DNA of 64,000 nucleotides from assembly GCA_905160935.1 (NCBI GenBank), contig CAJHZI010000697.1, forward strand, positions 1,948,501 to 2,012,500, given 5' to 3'. The stretch is from Enchytraeus crypticus. Its lineage: Eukaryota; Annelida; Clitellata; Enchytraeida; Enchytraeidae. Both the position numbers and the translations under genes were made by a program. This document shows positions 30,501 to 39,090 of this stretch, piece by piece. Under the pieces are notes generated by a model that saw only the letters and a list, made by a program, of their open reading frames with translations, made no database searches and was not told the origin of the DNA. Each line of letters opens with the position of its first letter. Position 1 is the stretch's first letter.

Positions 30501-33500
30501 GTCCTTGTATGTGTGTGTACATGTATGTGTACATGTACGTGTATGTGTGTCTTTGTATACATGTACTGGTGTGTGTGTGTGTACATGTACGTGCTTGTGT
30601 GTGTATGTGTACATGTACTTGTATTTGTGTGTGTATGTGTGCATGTAAGTGTACGTGCATGTATGAATACATGTACTTATATGTGTGTATAGATGTAAGG
30701 CTGGCTGGCGCGGTGCGGCGTGTGATGTATGTAAAGTGGGACCTGGGTGTAGTGTTGAGAACTCTTACTGTGAGACACCTGGCGAGTGCAGGTGTAACTA
30801 CGGCTGGACAGGACCAACCTGCGAACAGCGTATGACTTATTATCTTATTTCGTTAATTCTTTAAATACAGCACAACGACGATTTAGCGTACGGTTCTTTA
30901 CTCGAGGATGAATGATGCCAGGAACTTCTCGATCGGAACATACATCTGTAGGCTGTTCTAAATCACTGAAACGCACTGTCACTAATTTTACTTTTTTTTG
31001 CATGTTTAAATTGCTCAGTGTTTATTGATTTGGGTAAAGACCAAAATTTTATACAATGAATTCCGAAATTCACTGTTGCCCCGTGGGATGGAGAATCTTG
31101 GGCTAGCTGATTATAGAGTAACTTCTCTGAGATACTAAGGACCAGTAACTGGAAAATTAGCCGGGCAGCCTAACAATATCAGCATGAAAATTGATAATTA
31201 ATCGTCATAGTTGATCCCTACTATGATTTCACTCTATTTTATGCTTAATCCTCTTTTAGATATAAAGTAAGCATTGAAGTTGTAGAGTATCGTTCGTCTG
31301 AAATTGAATGCAAAAGTCTTTTGAGTATTTTTATTGCTACGATTGTATCATAACTGCTATTATCTAAAATTACTTAATGTCTTATGACTGAATTCAGATA
31401 GAAAATATGTTCTTCCAATGATTGCTTTTCAGATTATTATGAGAAATCTGTTTAAAAAGTAGTTACATTTCAAACATGCAATCAACTATCTTGTTTACAT
31501 TTCATTTAGATTCATTAGTCATTGTTTCTCTAATGGAAATATGAAATATCTAAAGTAAAATACAATTATATTGATAAATTGGACACTCGATCCAACAGTA
31601 GGCGCTAGGCTTTAGACTGTATGACTAAACTTAATTTTAAATTTTAACCGAATTCTTTGCTTAGTGAGGCTCTTCCTTCAAGCTATGGTGCCATACATTC
31701 ACCATGTTTTTCTGTTACTTGTGCAAGACTGCAGTTCCTTTACAGTTGTTGTACTCTTTTGCTTGGAAAGCCCCAAATATGGCCCAAAACGTCGCCTAAT
31801 GCGTTGATAATCAGAGCAACGGACGTTAACGTAGAGGCGCTCTAACCCTACCACATTCTGTATTGTATCTCACTATAACTTTCCTATTTCTACAGCTACA
31901 TCAGGACTCACCTGTCTCCAGCACAACCCTTGCCAGAATGGTGGAAGATGTATCGATGCAGGATTGGAGGCGGGGGGAGGAGATTCAGGAGTCCGGTGTG
32001 AATGCTCAGGAGGATTCATAGGATTAACCTGTGCTGAGAGGAATACGACCTGTGCCCAGACGTTCTGTCTTAATGGAGGAACGTGCTATGTACGCAGTTC
32101 TTCTGTAATGATATTCTTGTATTTTAATATTTGTTTACTACTGTTTTATAAGATATTTACTTATATATTTTAAAAGATATTTACCTATATAATCATATAC
32201 TCAAATACATAACTTCATATAATCATATACATAACTTACTGCATATATATTATACTCTTTTTTAATTACATTAGTACCTTTTTTTTTTTTTTTATTTTAA
32301 TAAGCGTCAATGTACTCATGTATGTTGGTTCACAGCTTTTTACAAAAACAGTCTTTTATTCCAGTTAGTTATCAATTCATTGCTTCATCTTCGCAGACGT
32401 TGTGTTGAAATTCGGTAGCTATATTAACTCAATTTAGGTTTGAATCTCGACTGCATTATGGTCGGTTTATACCTGGTTCTCCAATTTACTCACAGAAATT
32501 GGATGCGTATGCAAAGTACAATTAATGCACATCCAGTCCACTGCAAGCAGAGTTATCTATATTTGAATAAAGCATAGTTATTATGTTAGAGTAAAGCATA
32601 TTATCTATGTTAGAGTAAATCATAATTATCTATGAGTTATCTAAGCTAGAGTAAAGCATATTGTCCATTTTAGAGTAAAGTAAAATAAATGCTTTAACAT
32701 TATCCTTTTGCCTATATCCTTTCTCACATTCTCCAGTGTTCTGTCAAGTAACAGATCGAACGTACATATTCATACTCAGACTCAGCTTTCATACTCCATA
32801 AAGAGCACTCAATAGATCCACTACTTAATTTTCAAACGTCTTTGCCTTATCCATACCATATATAGCCTGTAGCTCTAGAAAAATACGGCTTCTGAGATGG
32901 TTTCGTGTCTGCCTTCCTATAACCTATATAAAATATTAAAATATATTCAGCAGTATCTCATAGTTATATAAATTTTCAAATCGTAATACTAGTTATAATT
33001 TAGCTTAACCGTGTTCGTTTTTGTAATGTCTAAGGTGGAAGACGAAATAACTCGGTGCAACTGTACCGCCGGATTCACAGGCTCACGTTGTGAAGCAGTC
33101 GTTACCTTGACAACGCCTCATAACGACAACGCAACCGTTGCCATAGCAACGTCGTCACAAGTCGGCATTATTGCAGGGGCTATTGCAGGAGCTGTGGCCT
33201 TGACCCTTCTGTTGGTCTGCCTGGTCGCCGTGCTGTGGATCACGTGTAGGCGACAAAATAGGCACGATCGTGACGTCATGTCTGAGGGTGATGACGTCAC
33301 GAGAAGAAATCCTGCGAGTGATAATGTTTCGAGTGAAGTTAGAGTTCTGAATAACTTCGCTACCATGTCTCGCCTCAGCAAATCACTAGATGAATCCGAT
33401 GACTGCAAAGCCGCGAGAGCGAATGATTCTAGAAAGGCAGAGATGGACGGTAAGAAGACGGCGGATGATGCTGTGTATTTTGAGAAAGAAAATGCTGAGA

Positions 33501-34684
33501 TTTCAACTATTGCCGCTGAATATTGTAACATGACCAGCGTAGCCGAAGTTATGTATGCGTCGAAACGTTACAATAAAAACATCCGTCGCCTGAACAATCA
33601 GTTGAGAATTAGTCCTATTGGACTTTCCAACAGATCAGGTCTCAGTGAAGCCAATCGGGCGTGGACGTCAGATAGTAGTCCGCATGAAGCCTATCCTGCA
33701 TTATGTACAACTAAAACTTTAAATCCTGTTTCAGATGATGCAGAAAAACAGGAAGATCTTGTAGTAAAATATGATTGCACGGATGGAATGGTAGTTACGG
33801 ATAACGTAGTTGGAAGAATTAGAAAGGAACCTACTGAAGCATCTGCGAACAGCTCTAGCGCTCAGTCTGCAGCTAAACGCAATAATATCGATTTAGCAAA
33901 GAGTAGGACTGTGACATATAGTAGTGATAAAGAGTCTCAGAGTGGTTTGCGAGATTTTAGTGAGTCAGAACTTCTGCGCCGTGATTCAGAACATTATAAT
34001 GACAACTTTATTTATTCACTGCCAGAATCTGCAGATGTCTACTATAATCCTTTTAAAACTGACGAGACAGTTAAACCAGATTTATCAGGTTTACAGAAAC
34101 CGGATAGATCTAGTTTTGACCGGTGTGATTTAGCAACGCAGCTCGTTTCTGTCAATAGACAACCTGTAGTTGAGCGAATTAAGGAAATCCCGAGAAAAAA
34201 AAATTCTGATGATTTGTGCCAAGCCAGGAATTTTGACAAAAGGGAATCTCATTCAAGGGAACTTTTCGAGCAACACAGTCGGCAGTTATATGATAGTGAT
34301 TCTGTAGATGACAATCATGATTACACTGTTAATTTACAGAATGCTAGCAATGAACTTAGTGCCAAGGTTTACTCTGGACATGAAGAACAGCCAACATCCC
34401 TAGCCAACACTAGGCATGGAAGGCAGTCCGCTGCTGCTTCAGATGTTATTGCCATATCTAGTCTGCAGTGTCAAGCTGTACCTAATTCAAATACAGCTGA
34501 TGAAGCTATAGCTACAGCTACGGCGGCTTCTGAAAATTCTGCAGGATTCTCGAGTAATACAATTTCACCTGAGCGGGAATACTCTGTTGTTAATAGCGAG
34601 AACTCTCTGCTCCATTCCCGTGTTGTAACCCAACCACCTTTATCTACCTCTGCGTTCTCGCAAGGTCATTCCTATGTACGATGA
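659..34684 (+). CDS. Delta/Jagged-type Notch ligand (MNNL-DSL-4xEGF-TM), eight coding exons
   Basis: Type I membrane ligand predicted to bind and activate Notch on neighbouring cells. Exons assembled by domain homology and splice phase: 659-733, 14153-14623, 17583-17643, 26461-26736, 27816-27870, 30693-30829, 31896-32089, 33035-34684. They total 2919 nt, an exact multiple of three, giving 972 residues. Order: signal peptide (1 to about 28), MNNL (about 31-202), DSL with six Cys (250, 259, 263, 275, 283, 292), EGF1 297-323, EGF2 326-356, EGF3 365-404, EGF4 411-442, membrane helix 466-492, cytoplasmic tail 493-972. Four EGF repeats is short next to Drosophila Delta (nine) or Jagged (about 16). 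There is no C-terminal cysteine-rich domain, so Delta is a better class than Jagged. The tail is far longer than usual and lacks a C-terminal PDZ ligand. Exons 2-8 are firm; exon 1 is inferred. Transcript data would settle the start. Confidence 0.9.
1418..1690. repeat. Degenerate minisatellite of about 45-50 bp
   Basis: Four to five units built on GTTAGGTAATGATTGAATCA and TGATTGAAC-AGCTTAGATTAA, with internal gaps. Confidence 0.75.
5306..5405. repeat. 11-bp minisatellite GCTTAGAATAG
   Basis: Eight to nine units of GCTTAGAATAG / GCTTATAATAG / GCCTAGAATAG. Confidence 0.9.
6091..6238. repeat. TA microsatellite
   Basis: (TA)n with GATA and ACATG interruptions; gives false reading frames on both strands. 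Confidence 0.95.
6520..6935. repeat. CAGCTG-rich minisatellite
   Basis: Irregular units of about 27 bp (AGCTGGGCTACAGCACAACA) carrying CAGCTG palindromes. Open for 119 codons on the + strand, but with repeat-derived composition and no homology. Confidence 0.85.
7594..7680. repeat. Short tandem repeat, about 25 bp
   Basis: Units of TAACTGATAGGAAAGGTATCT, three to four copies, some lacking the middle. Confidence 0.75.
8487..8592. repeat. 18-bp minisatellite ATGGATCACCATGGATGG
   Basis: Six near-identical units; period is a multiple of three, so the frame stays open by chance. Confidence 0.9.
9195..9257. repeat. 12-bp repeat TGCGACACGCCT
   Basis: Five units with small changes. Confidence 0.85.
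10185..10375 (-). mobile_element. 5S rRNA-derived SINE, copy 1
   Basis: On the - strand: GAAGTTAAGCAACGTCTAGC, TCGGTTATTACTTGGTTGGG, then tail GAGATTATTCTTAAATC and AAAGGCAACGATTACTAATA. Shortened at the 5' side. Confidence 0.8.
11261..11392 (-). mobile_element. SINE-2 copy, reversed
   Basis: On the - strand: GGAGCCAGTGGCGATTTCGG, CCGCGGATCAGTATGTGCAG, GGTTCAACTCCTGGGCTCGC and the tail GAGTGAGGAAACTGACATTA. Confidence 0.85.
11511..11706. repeat. 29-bp minisatellite
   Basis: Six to seven units built on CCTAGAGGAAGTGGCACAAA then GAGACCTAG. Confidence 0.9.
14153..14623 (+). CDS. Notch ligand exon 2: most of the MNNL domain
   Basis: Acceptor TTCGTTGCAG at 14143-14152 and donor GAG/GTGAGT at 14624, phase 0 at both ends. 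The translation has the MNNL (C2-like, Notch-ligand N-terminus) hallmarks: [10 protein letters not shown] near the start, [13 protein letters not shown] in the middle, then C-S-Y, TPIL and [12 protein letters not shown] at the end. The Cys pair that normally lies close together (residues 54 and 99) is separated by a loop of 44 residues rich in Ser, Thr and Pro. A second Gly/Ser/Asp-rich expansion precedes NPVEF. An ATG at 14123 is in frame, but it is preceded by no hydrophobic segment and sits in the acceptor region, so it is unlikely to be the start. Confidence 0.88.
14624..17582 (+). other. Notch ligand intron 2
   Basis: 3 kb of AT-rich sequence. It carries old, diverged tRNA-like SINE pieces (about 15018-15112, 16120-16210 and, reversed, 17140-17215) and ends in an array of acceptor-like repeats. 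No coding sequence recognised. Confidence 0.6.
17411..17582 (+). promoter_or_regulatory. Array of acceptor-like repeats ending in the true exon 3 acceptor
   Basis: Five tandem acceptor-like units precede the real acceptor at 17582. Each is a T-rich stretch plus TTAYTRCAG-like sequence joined directly to a GT: AG/GT junctions at 17420, 17464, 17493 and 17524, and CG/GT at 17552. Apart from the first spacing (44), they are 28-31 bp apart. The AG/GTAAAC form is the layout of a recursive-splicing (ratchet) site or zero-length exon. Use of an upstream acceptor as a real exon start would add in-frame stops (for example from 17525), so the sites are either silent decoys or ratchet points. Confidence 0.6.
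17583..17643 (+). CDS. Notch ligand exon 3: end of the MNNL domain
   Basis: A 61-nt exon between acceptor TTGTTATTACAG (17571-17582) and donor GTTTCTAT (17644). It continues in phase 0 and leaves phase 1. It encodes [20 protein letters not shown], matching the conserved end of the MNNL domain (G-x-F-S-L-x-I-x-A). The upstream intron end holds a tandem array of acceptor-like sites, listed separately. Confidence 0.85.
17709..17860 (+). mobile_element. Diverged SINE-2 copy
   Basis: CAGTGCGGATCAGCAGACAC, GGGATCAAATCCAGTTCTCA, then GACAGGAAACTGACGTTAAA. Old copy in Notch ligand intron 3, 65 bp after exon 3. Confidence 0.65.
18000..18255 (-). mobile_element. 5S rRNA-derived SINE, copy 2
   Basis: On the - strand: GAGGTTAAGCTACATCGGCC, GTTAGTAAATGGCTGGGTGA, CCACCTTGGCAGACTGAATG. 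This is the best match to 5S rRNA of the three copies. The tail GCGCCATCAAAAAGGCAACG matches the others. Lies in Notch ligand intron 3, antisense to the gene. Confidence 0.85.
18936..19330. repeat. 27-bp minisatellite, decaying to the right
   Basis: About ten near-perfect units of GCTCATGACATTGTAGCCCA then TTACATG, followed by two to four broken units and further decayed traces to about 19460. Open in one frame on each strand because 27 is divisible by three. Confidence 0.95.
19680..19900. repeat. 42-bp minisatellite
   Basis: About five units of GCTGAGGTACTGTCACGCTG then ATTGTGTATTTAGAGAGGTA and CA. Confidence 0.92.
22241..22314. repeat. TA microsatellite
   Basis: Pure (TA)n. Confidence 0.97.
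22470..22865. repeat. 21-23 bp minisatellite GCTGCTCTTGAACCATTGTGT
   Basis: A left part of near-identical 21-bp units and a right part of diverged 22-23 bp units (GGCTGCTCTTAAGCCGCTAT), showing two stages of growth. Confidence 0.9.
23995..24065. repeat. CT-rich microsatellite
   Basis: (CT)n with T interruptions. Confidence 0.95.
24438..24600. repeat. Compound CA-CT-TA microsatellite
   Basis: CACACA, then (CT)n, then (TA)n with AAATATAT breaks, then CTCTCTC. Confidence 0.95.
26141..26267 (+). mobile_element. SINE-2 copy
   Basis: GGAGCCAGTGGCGAAGTCGG, CCGCGGATCAGTATGTGCGG, GGTTCAAATCCTGGGCTCAC, CACTGACATCGCTGTCG... then GAGGAAACTGACGTTAACTG. The tRNA-like head keeps a recognisable A and B box. 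Confidence 0.88.
26461..26736 (+). CDS. Notch ligand exon 4: linker and DSL domain
   Basis: Acceptor TTTCGTGTGGCAG and donor GATC/GTAAGA. The exon completes the split Gly codon from exon 3. It holds the linker and the whole DSL domain, the part that contacts Notch EGF11-12. The family pattern is clear: [14 protein letters not shown], then C-R-A-R-D-D-x-x-G-H-Y-x-C, then [10 protein letters not shown]. All six Cys and the GHY core are present, so receptor binding is likely preserved. Confidence 0.93.
26737..27815 (+). other. Notch ligand intron 4
   Basis: AT-rich, with a possible decayed SINE-3 copy at about 27025-27145 (keeps the AAACCACCTCAGAAGCCA core) and a short CT tract near 27572-27602. 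Nothing else recognised. Confidence 0.5.
27816..27870 (+). CDS. Notch ligand exon 5: first part of EGF1
   Basis: A 55-nt exon (acceptor TTATTTGTGCAG, donor GTAAGTAG) encoding [17 protein letters not shown]. It enters in phase 1 and leaves in phase 2, splitting EGF1 before its fifth Cys. EGF1 is compact, with the short Cys spacing typical of the first repeat after DSL. It is too short to be found by length and rests on homology and phase. Confidence 0.85.
28326..28437 (+). mobile_element. SINE-1 fragment, left part, interrupted by a LINE
   Basis: Begins GTGCTGATCTGAGAG and runs through GGTTTAAACATGTGGTATTA. It matches the copy at 46136-46250 closely and continues at 30386-30412 after the LINE. 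The tRNA-like head is missing. Confidence 0.75.
28438..30385 (+). mobile_element. 5'-truncated non-LTR retrotransposon (LINE) with decayed reverse transcriptase
   Basis: Coding remnants in three frames cover the end of the linker and most of the reverse transcriptase: [69 protein letters not shown], a broken F-A-D-D box near 29607-29620, then the C-terminal part with YGCETWTL and [14 protein letters not shown]-like text. Three frameshifts (about 29275, 29611, 30055) show it is dead. No endonuclease domain is present, so it is 5'-truncated. It ends in a GAGA microsatellite tail. The short repeat ATATCA at both flanks is a probable target duplication. Clade uncertain (RTE/I-like). Confidence 0.88.
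30386..30412 (+). mobile_element. SINE-1 fragment, right part, after the LINE
   Basis: ATCAACATAGTTGATCATTT and following bases match the 3' end of the SINE-1 copy at about 46240-46270. This confirms that the LINE landed inside a pre-existing SINE. Confidence 0.7.
30425..30690. repeat. TG/TA-rich tract before exon 6
   Basis: Alternating purine-pyrimidine sequence of TGTGTG, GTATGT and ACATGTAC elements. Open in several frames only because of its composition. It runs right up to the exon 6 acceptor. Confidence 0.8.
30693..30829 (+). CDS. Notch ligand exon 6: end of EGF1 and all of EGF2
   Basis: Acceptor TGTGTGTATAG (ends 30692) and donor AGC/GTATGA. Phase 2 in, phase 1 out. It encodes [13 protein letters not shown] followed by the compact EGF2 of Notch ligands, ending [12 protein letters not shown]. 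The acceptor sits at the end of a 260-bp TG/TA-rich tract that serves as its pyrimidine-poor upstream region, so splicing here may be weak. A nearby AG at 30698-30699 would put the exon out of frame and was rejected. Confidence 0.85.
30830..31895 (+). other. Notch ligand intron 6
   Basis: 1.07 kb of AT-rich DNA. I see no coding sequence, repeat or mobile element in it. Confidence 0.5.
31896..32089 (+). CDS. Notch ligand exon 7: EGF3 and start of EGF4
   Basis: Acceptor TTCCTATTTCTACAG and donor TAT/GTACGC; phase 1 in, phase 0 out. EGF3 reads [13 protein letters not shown], then a Gly-rich loop EAGGGDSG, then [15 protein letters not shown]4 begins [13 protein letters not shown]. The loop between Cys 3 and 4 of EGF3 is longer than usual and glycine-rich. 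Confidence 0.88.
32090..33034 (+). other. Notch ligand intron 7
   Basis: AT-rich, with a poly-T run near 32280, a set of short AGAGTAAAGCATA repeats (32565-32690) and a reversed SINE-3 copy (32755-32925). Confidence 0.5.
32755..32925 (-). mobile_element. SINE-3 copy, reversed
   Basis: Read on the - strand it has GGAAGGCAGACACGAAACCA, CATCTCAGAAGCC, GAGTGCTCTTTATGGAGT and GAGTATGAATATGTAC, in the same order as the long copy at 48540-48911. Older and more diverged than that copy. Confidence 0.7.
33035..34684 (+). CDS. Notch ligand exon 8: end of EGF4, membrane helix and long cytoplasmic tail
   Basis: Last coding exon, 549 codons plus TGA, entered in phase 0 from acceptor AATGTCTAAG (ends 33034). 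It finishes EGF4 ([12 protein letters not shown]), then a short Thr/Asn-rich stalk, a helix [20 protein letters not shown] and following residues, and a basic stop-transfer CRRQNRH. The remaining roughly 480 residues form a low-complexity tail rich in Ser, Asp, Asn and Glu with scattered Lys and Tyr. Lysines suited to ubiquitin (needed for ligand endocytosis in this family) are plentiful. The protein ends SYVR, unlike the ATEV-type PDZ ligand of many Deltas. Confidence 0.9.
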   Translation: MEDEITRCNCTAGFTGSRCEAVVTLTTPHNDNATVAIATSSQVGIIAGAIAGAVALTLLLVCLVAVLWITCRRQNRHDRDVMSEGDDVTRRNPASDNVSSEVRVLNNFATMSRLSKSLDESDDCKAARANDSRKAEMDGKKTADDAVYFEKENAEISTIAAEYCNMTSVAEVMYASKRYNKNIRRLNNQLRISPIGLSNRSGLSEANRAWTSDSSPHEAYPALCTTKTLNPVSDDAEKQEDLVVKYDCTDGMVVTDNVVGRIRKEPTEASANSSSAQSAAKRNNIDLAKSRTVTYSSDKESQSGLRDFSESELLRRDSEHYNDNFIYSLPESADVYYNPFKTDETVKPDLSGLQKPDRSSFDRCDLATQLVSVNRQPVVERIKEIPRKKNSDDLCQARNFDKRESHSRELFEQHSRQLYDSDSVDDNHDYTVNLQNASNELSAKVYSGHEEQPTSLANTRHGRQSAAASDVIAISSLQCQAVPNSNTADEAIATATAASENSAGFSSNTISPEREYSVVNSENSLLHSRVVTQPPLSTSAFSQGHSYVR

Positions 34685-35082
34685 CGTCATGAGTGACGTC
34701 ATATTATCCTTGTAGTTTATATAAAGATGTGAATTTTAAATATCCTGGTCCACTGATATCTATTATATTGAGATTTACGTTTTAGCACAATAGGGACACA
34801 AAATACAGTGAATGTATGGTGAATGCATCTGATTTTATTCTAAAGTTTAACTCCTTGCTGAATATCTACTTTTAGGTTTTTAGGTTGAGCAATGGTAAAT
34901 ATTTTTCTTGATCACGTGTAGAATACTGTGTAATCTAATCGTAATCAAGAATATATTATGTCCCTATATATTATATAAGCATGGCAGGCAATTACATTTT
35001 ACAAAAAATCTTATCCTTCTATTAAAAGATAAGAGTAATGAAATCTATTCACGTCTTTATAGAATTTAGAATGACAAGCTGT

Positions 35083-35093
35083 CTATATATACA

Positions 35094-35157
<64 letters not shown>

Positions 35158-35168
35158 TATATATATAT
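35083..35168. repeat. TA microsatellite
   Basis: Almost pure (TA)n downstream of the Notch ligand stop, with small interruptions. Confidence 0.95.
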
Positions 35169-35449
35169 CCGCTGTTGATTATATTATCCACCATAATTTA
35201 TTGTTATTTTAAGATCATCGAAGGCTAGCATTTGTTTGTCGTGTGTAAACTATTACGATTTGTTAAGTGTTTTATATTTTATGCTCTCTGTAACAACTAG
35301 ATTCTCTAGAGGTAGTCAAGTTTGGCAATATTTTGTACTTTATTTTCTTCTTTCTGCTCGTCTTGTTGTCGTTCTATTTATTAAATTCATTTTATTCTAG
35401 TTCAGAAAATTGTAAACAAGTCATTTCCTTGGCGGTGCCCAATGTCCAT

Positions 35450-35810
35450 CCTTGTGTTCAGAGCTGTAGGCATTAGATCCAAAACAACCGCCATATATTG
35501 TCTCTTTACTAAATTCAATCTAATCTAACGCTAATTCTATTAATATAACGCTAATTCTATTAATATAACGCTAATTCTATTAATCTAACCCTAATTCCAT
35601 TTTAATTAAAGTCTAAACATAACCCTTACCCTACCCCTAACCCTAAATTATAAATCTAGTTTAGTATTAGATCCTAAACAATCGTATTGTTTCTTTACTT
35701 CTGTTAACAAATTTGTTAATTTTTGTATTACTTTTTCAAGGTTAAGAGTTAGATTTATAATTTAAGGTTAGGTAGGGTAAGGGTTATGGTTATGGTTTAT
35801 TACAAAGTTA
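35450..35810. repeat. Fold-back (inverted) repeat with CCCTAA-like arms
   Basis: Left arm near 35608-35655 (CATAACCCTTACCCTACC, TAAATTATAAATCTA) is mirrored by the right arm near 35745-35800 (TAGATTTATAATTTA, GGTAGGGTAAGGGTTATG). The loop of about 90 bp shares an ATTAGATCC-AAACAA segment with 35470-35500. Likely a small fold-back or MITE-like element; no clean target duplication found. Confidence 0.6.
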
Positions 35811-38539
35811 TGCTAAAGATATGAGATATCTTAATTTTATAGGTTACTCAAATTTGTTTGCCTACTTTTGGAACTCATAAGTTTACTCGTATTAAACCTA
35901 ATTAAACATACCGAGATGTTTTGATAACATCCGAGATTTTGTAAATAACATTCACGCTAAATAAGAATTCAAGTTATGTCATAAAACTTAGATTTGAAGG
36001 TAGTGTTTTAAATTAGATCCAATAAACTTAATCTGAAGAGGGTCATTTATTCAAATATGCAAGTAAAATATGCAAACTGAGTCTGCAACAACTTTGGGCA
36101 ACGCCAATGGCACTTTCCCTTTATCTTTACATGTATGGAATTTATTTGTGATGTCTGCGTGGTTTAGAGATTATTCATATTGACCTGTTTTTATTGTATT
36201 TTCCTTCGAGGTCTTACTTCTATTTAAAATAGGCGAACCAATCGGATAGTCAATAAGATTGGCAACATAGCAGCCAAGCTTTACGCACTTCTTATGCCGA
36301 TTTATGAGTGGTAATTAGTTTCTAGTGGACTACCTTGATTGCTAAAGCAGATATTGAGATCCAATATTATGACGTTGGTGAACTCGCTGTTGGATTAATG
36401 ATTTTTCACCTGTGATACTATCTATCCATAAGTAGAAATCAGTCATGCGCCCACCTTGATAACGAAATTGGCACTTTCCGTTTAGTTTTTACTTATACTT
36501 CTCTGTGTAGTGTTAAATGAAGCATGTGTTTGGCGACGTGTTGTCAATTTATTTCCTAGATTTAGTCAACTAATTTTTGCACGTAGCTTTAAGCCATTTA
36601 CTTGATGTATTAACAAAAGGCCAAAGATTTGTACTGCTGATAATACTGCTGATGTACAGTGCTCATATGTTCACTTGCTATTGAACGAATCATGAACGAA
36701 TCTAAAGAAAAATATGAATTTGGGTCGAATGTGAAAGCTCATAGAAGAAAAGGATTTGAAATTTTGTTAAATGGCTAAAATTTAACGAAATTTACTGAAA
36801 ACTGTTTTTTGGAGTATAACTGAATTGAATTTAATGAAAATATTTCAGAAAATTATTAAGTTTTATTCATCGAATTCATTGAAGAAAATTAAATGCATAT
36901 GCCTATGCAAATATCTATTGGTTCAAAACTTTAAATCGTCGGTGAAGCTTTTTCTTCGTGGAAAATATATAATAAATACGTTTTGATTTGATTTTAAAAT
37001 GCTAAAGTAAACCAAAGACTAGAATTATTTTTAAATATGTATTTAAAAGACCTACCAGTTAGATTACTGTAAAATAGTTACCACAAACATCTGCAACAAT
37101 AGCGTAAGCGTCAAAAATATACTAAATTTTAAACTTAAATCTAGAACTGGTCAGACACAAGCCGTCATTATGAAATGTCCATGTTTAGCAAAATCCTGAA
37201 ATTGTGCTTCAAACGGGCAGGGGAGAACTTTACTGGAAGTAACTCATCAATCGATTCATGTTAACCATTACCCGCATCAATTTTTGTATTGGAAGCTTCT
37301 GAAAATAAGCAATTATTCGGATTTTTAGTGCGTTCTTATTGGTTCTGGTAAAATATAATGAACAAAACCGGGAAGCATTTTGACACCATTGAATCCTTTA
37401 CGAGCTTAGATTCGCTTATGATTTGATTAACTTATCTGCACTAATATGCTAGAATCTTTTTCACTTGAAAAATGCTTAATTGTATCTCTGATCACTGTAA
37501 CGTTGTAATCAATGTTGAATTAAATATCTGCAACAGCAACTGCAGAACTGTGAACATTTAAATGGAAATTTAATTATTAGTTTGTCAGGTCATTACCACA
37601 CTTATGTTTAACCACCGCTAGTTATCTTAGCTATATTTTAATACATAAGTTAATGCATACATCAATCAATAGGAATTTAACATCCGGTTCCTCGCCATGA
37701 CAGGAACAAACTTTACATGTATGCATTAGAATTGTAGGTTATTAATCATCTAGTAAAATATTTTAATTAGCATACTTTACTTTGCACTTTCATCACCGTA
37801 TTTCTATGCACGCGTGGTACTCTATTTTTATGTATTTGACTTTACAATGAGGTAAAGATCAATAACCGACAAACCTCTATAAATGATGAAATTATACAGA
37901 GGTATGCCTATGATGAAATTGATTTAGTGCATAATAATTTGTAAGATGACTAGAACATGCCGCTTTTGAAAGATAATCTTGTGAAACAGACATTGAATTG
38001 GCATTAATAGCTTTTATGGCTGCATTGTTCAAAGCATGCATCCGCAAAGTTTAGTCCATCATCTGAAGTGAATCTGAAGAAATGTCAACTTGTGGTTTTG
38101 CAATTTCAATTGCATTAACCCGAAGTGGAATATTTTTCAGAAATTTATTAGTTATTATATAAAAGTATCGAAAGTATAGTGCATTAGATATGCCAACAAT
38201 CATGTATCAATGGGCCAGTACAATTATGTATAATAATAAGCCCACACTATTAATCATAATACCGTAGTATGTCATAGATATACGTGCATATGCCGTTATT
38301 TACTTATTTGTGATATTGTCGCACATTCATTTGATTGCGTAGATGAACTTAGTTAACGAGTCATAATTACACTGTAAATCGAAAGAATATTTTCATGCTG
38401 TATATTAAACTAGATGTGTTTTTATGTGAGACTATTTTAAAATGTTAAATTATTTTGTAAATAGATCAGTACAACTGCTGTGCGGGCGAATTATTTGTCA
38501 TTCTTAATTTAGTAAGAGTAGTTCCAAGTACTCACATGT

Positions 38540-39090
38540 TACGCCCATTTTGAAGTCTTTGCACTGGCTAAAGATTAAAGAGCGTATCATTTACAAAACA
38601 GCTTCGTTAACCTATAAGTCCATCACCATCCCTGGACAAACTTGTATGTCTCACGATTAAATTGATGCAGCCTGCTATTACTCGGTCTTCTAAATTAATT
38701 ACTCTTGTGAGACCTAGCTCACCTTCACGCTCTAAACTATCTAGTCGTTCTTTCCAGCATACTGCACCTCAGATCTGGAATTCTCTTCCATCCAATCTTC
38801 GGAAATCTTCATTTGAATCACATCAGCCTTTGCTTTCCTATAAGCAGTTCCATAAGCAGTTGAAGACCTATCTTCTCCATCTCTTTTTCCATCCAGTGTC
38901 CATGAGCAGCGACCTGCGCCTAAACCACCTTTTCTTTAACTCCCTTTACTTTGGACTGAATTTCTGGATTTTGGAATTTGCACCGTTTTTGGACCTTCTT
39001 TTTTTGCTCGCCGGCTTGATTTTGTCTCAATAGTGCTCGATGTTGTCATTGATGACTGTAGCACTCTAATTGTTGTTATTATTAATATTA
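38540..39090 (+). mobile_element. 3' end of an L2/CR1-like LINE
   Basis: Encodes the typical C-terminal end of these elements: LKSLHWLKIKERIIYKTA, then SRSFQHTAPQIWNSLPSNLR and FHKQLKTYLL, with a break between the two parts, followed by a 3' UTR ending in a TTATTA-type tail. The 3' UTR recurs at 51455-51590. 5'-truncated, no catalytic domain left. Confidence 0.75.

Larger units (their letters stand above)
27871..30692 (+). other. Notch ligand intron 5, carrying a LINE nested in a SINE
   Basis: TG-rich sequence (28040-28330), then a SINE-1 fragment split by a LINE inserted in the same direction as the gene (28438-30385), then a TG/TA-rich tract up to the exon 6 acceptor. The LINE accounts for about two thirds of the intron. 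Confidence 0.75.

Noticed and set aside
33118-33531. A 137-residue - strand protein
   Set aside because: Antisense shadow of the Notch ligand last exon.
35600-35660. Interstitial telomere repeats
   Set aside because: CCCTAA-like units are few and irregular and belong to an inverted repeat.
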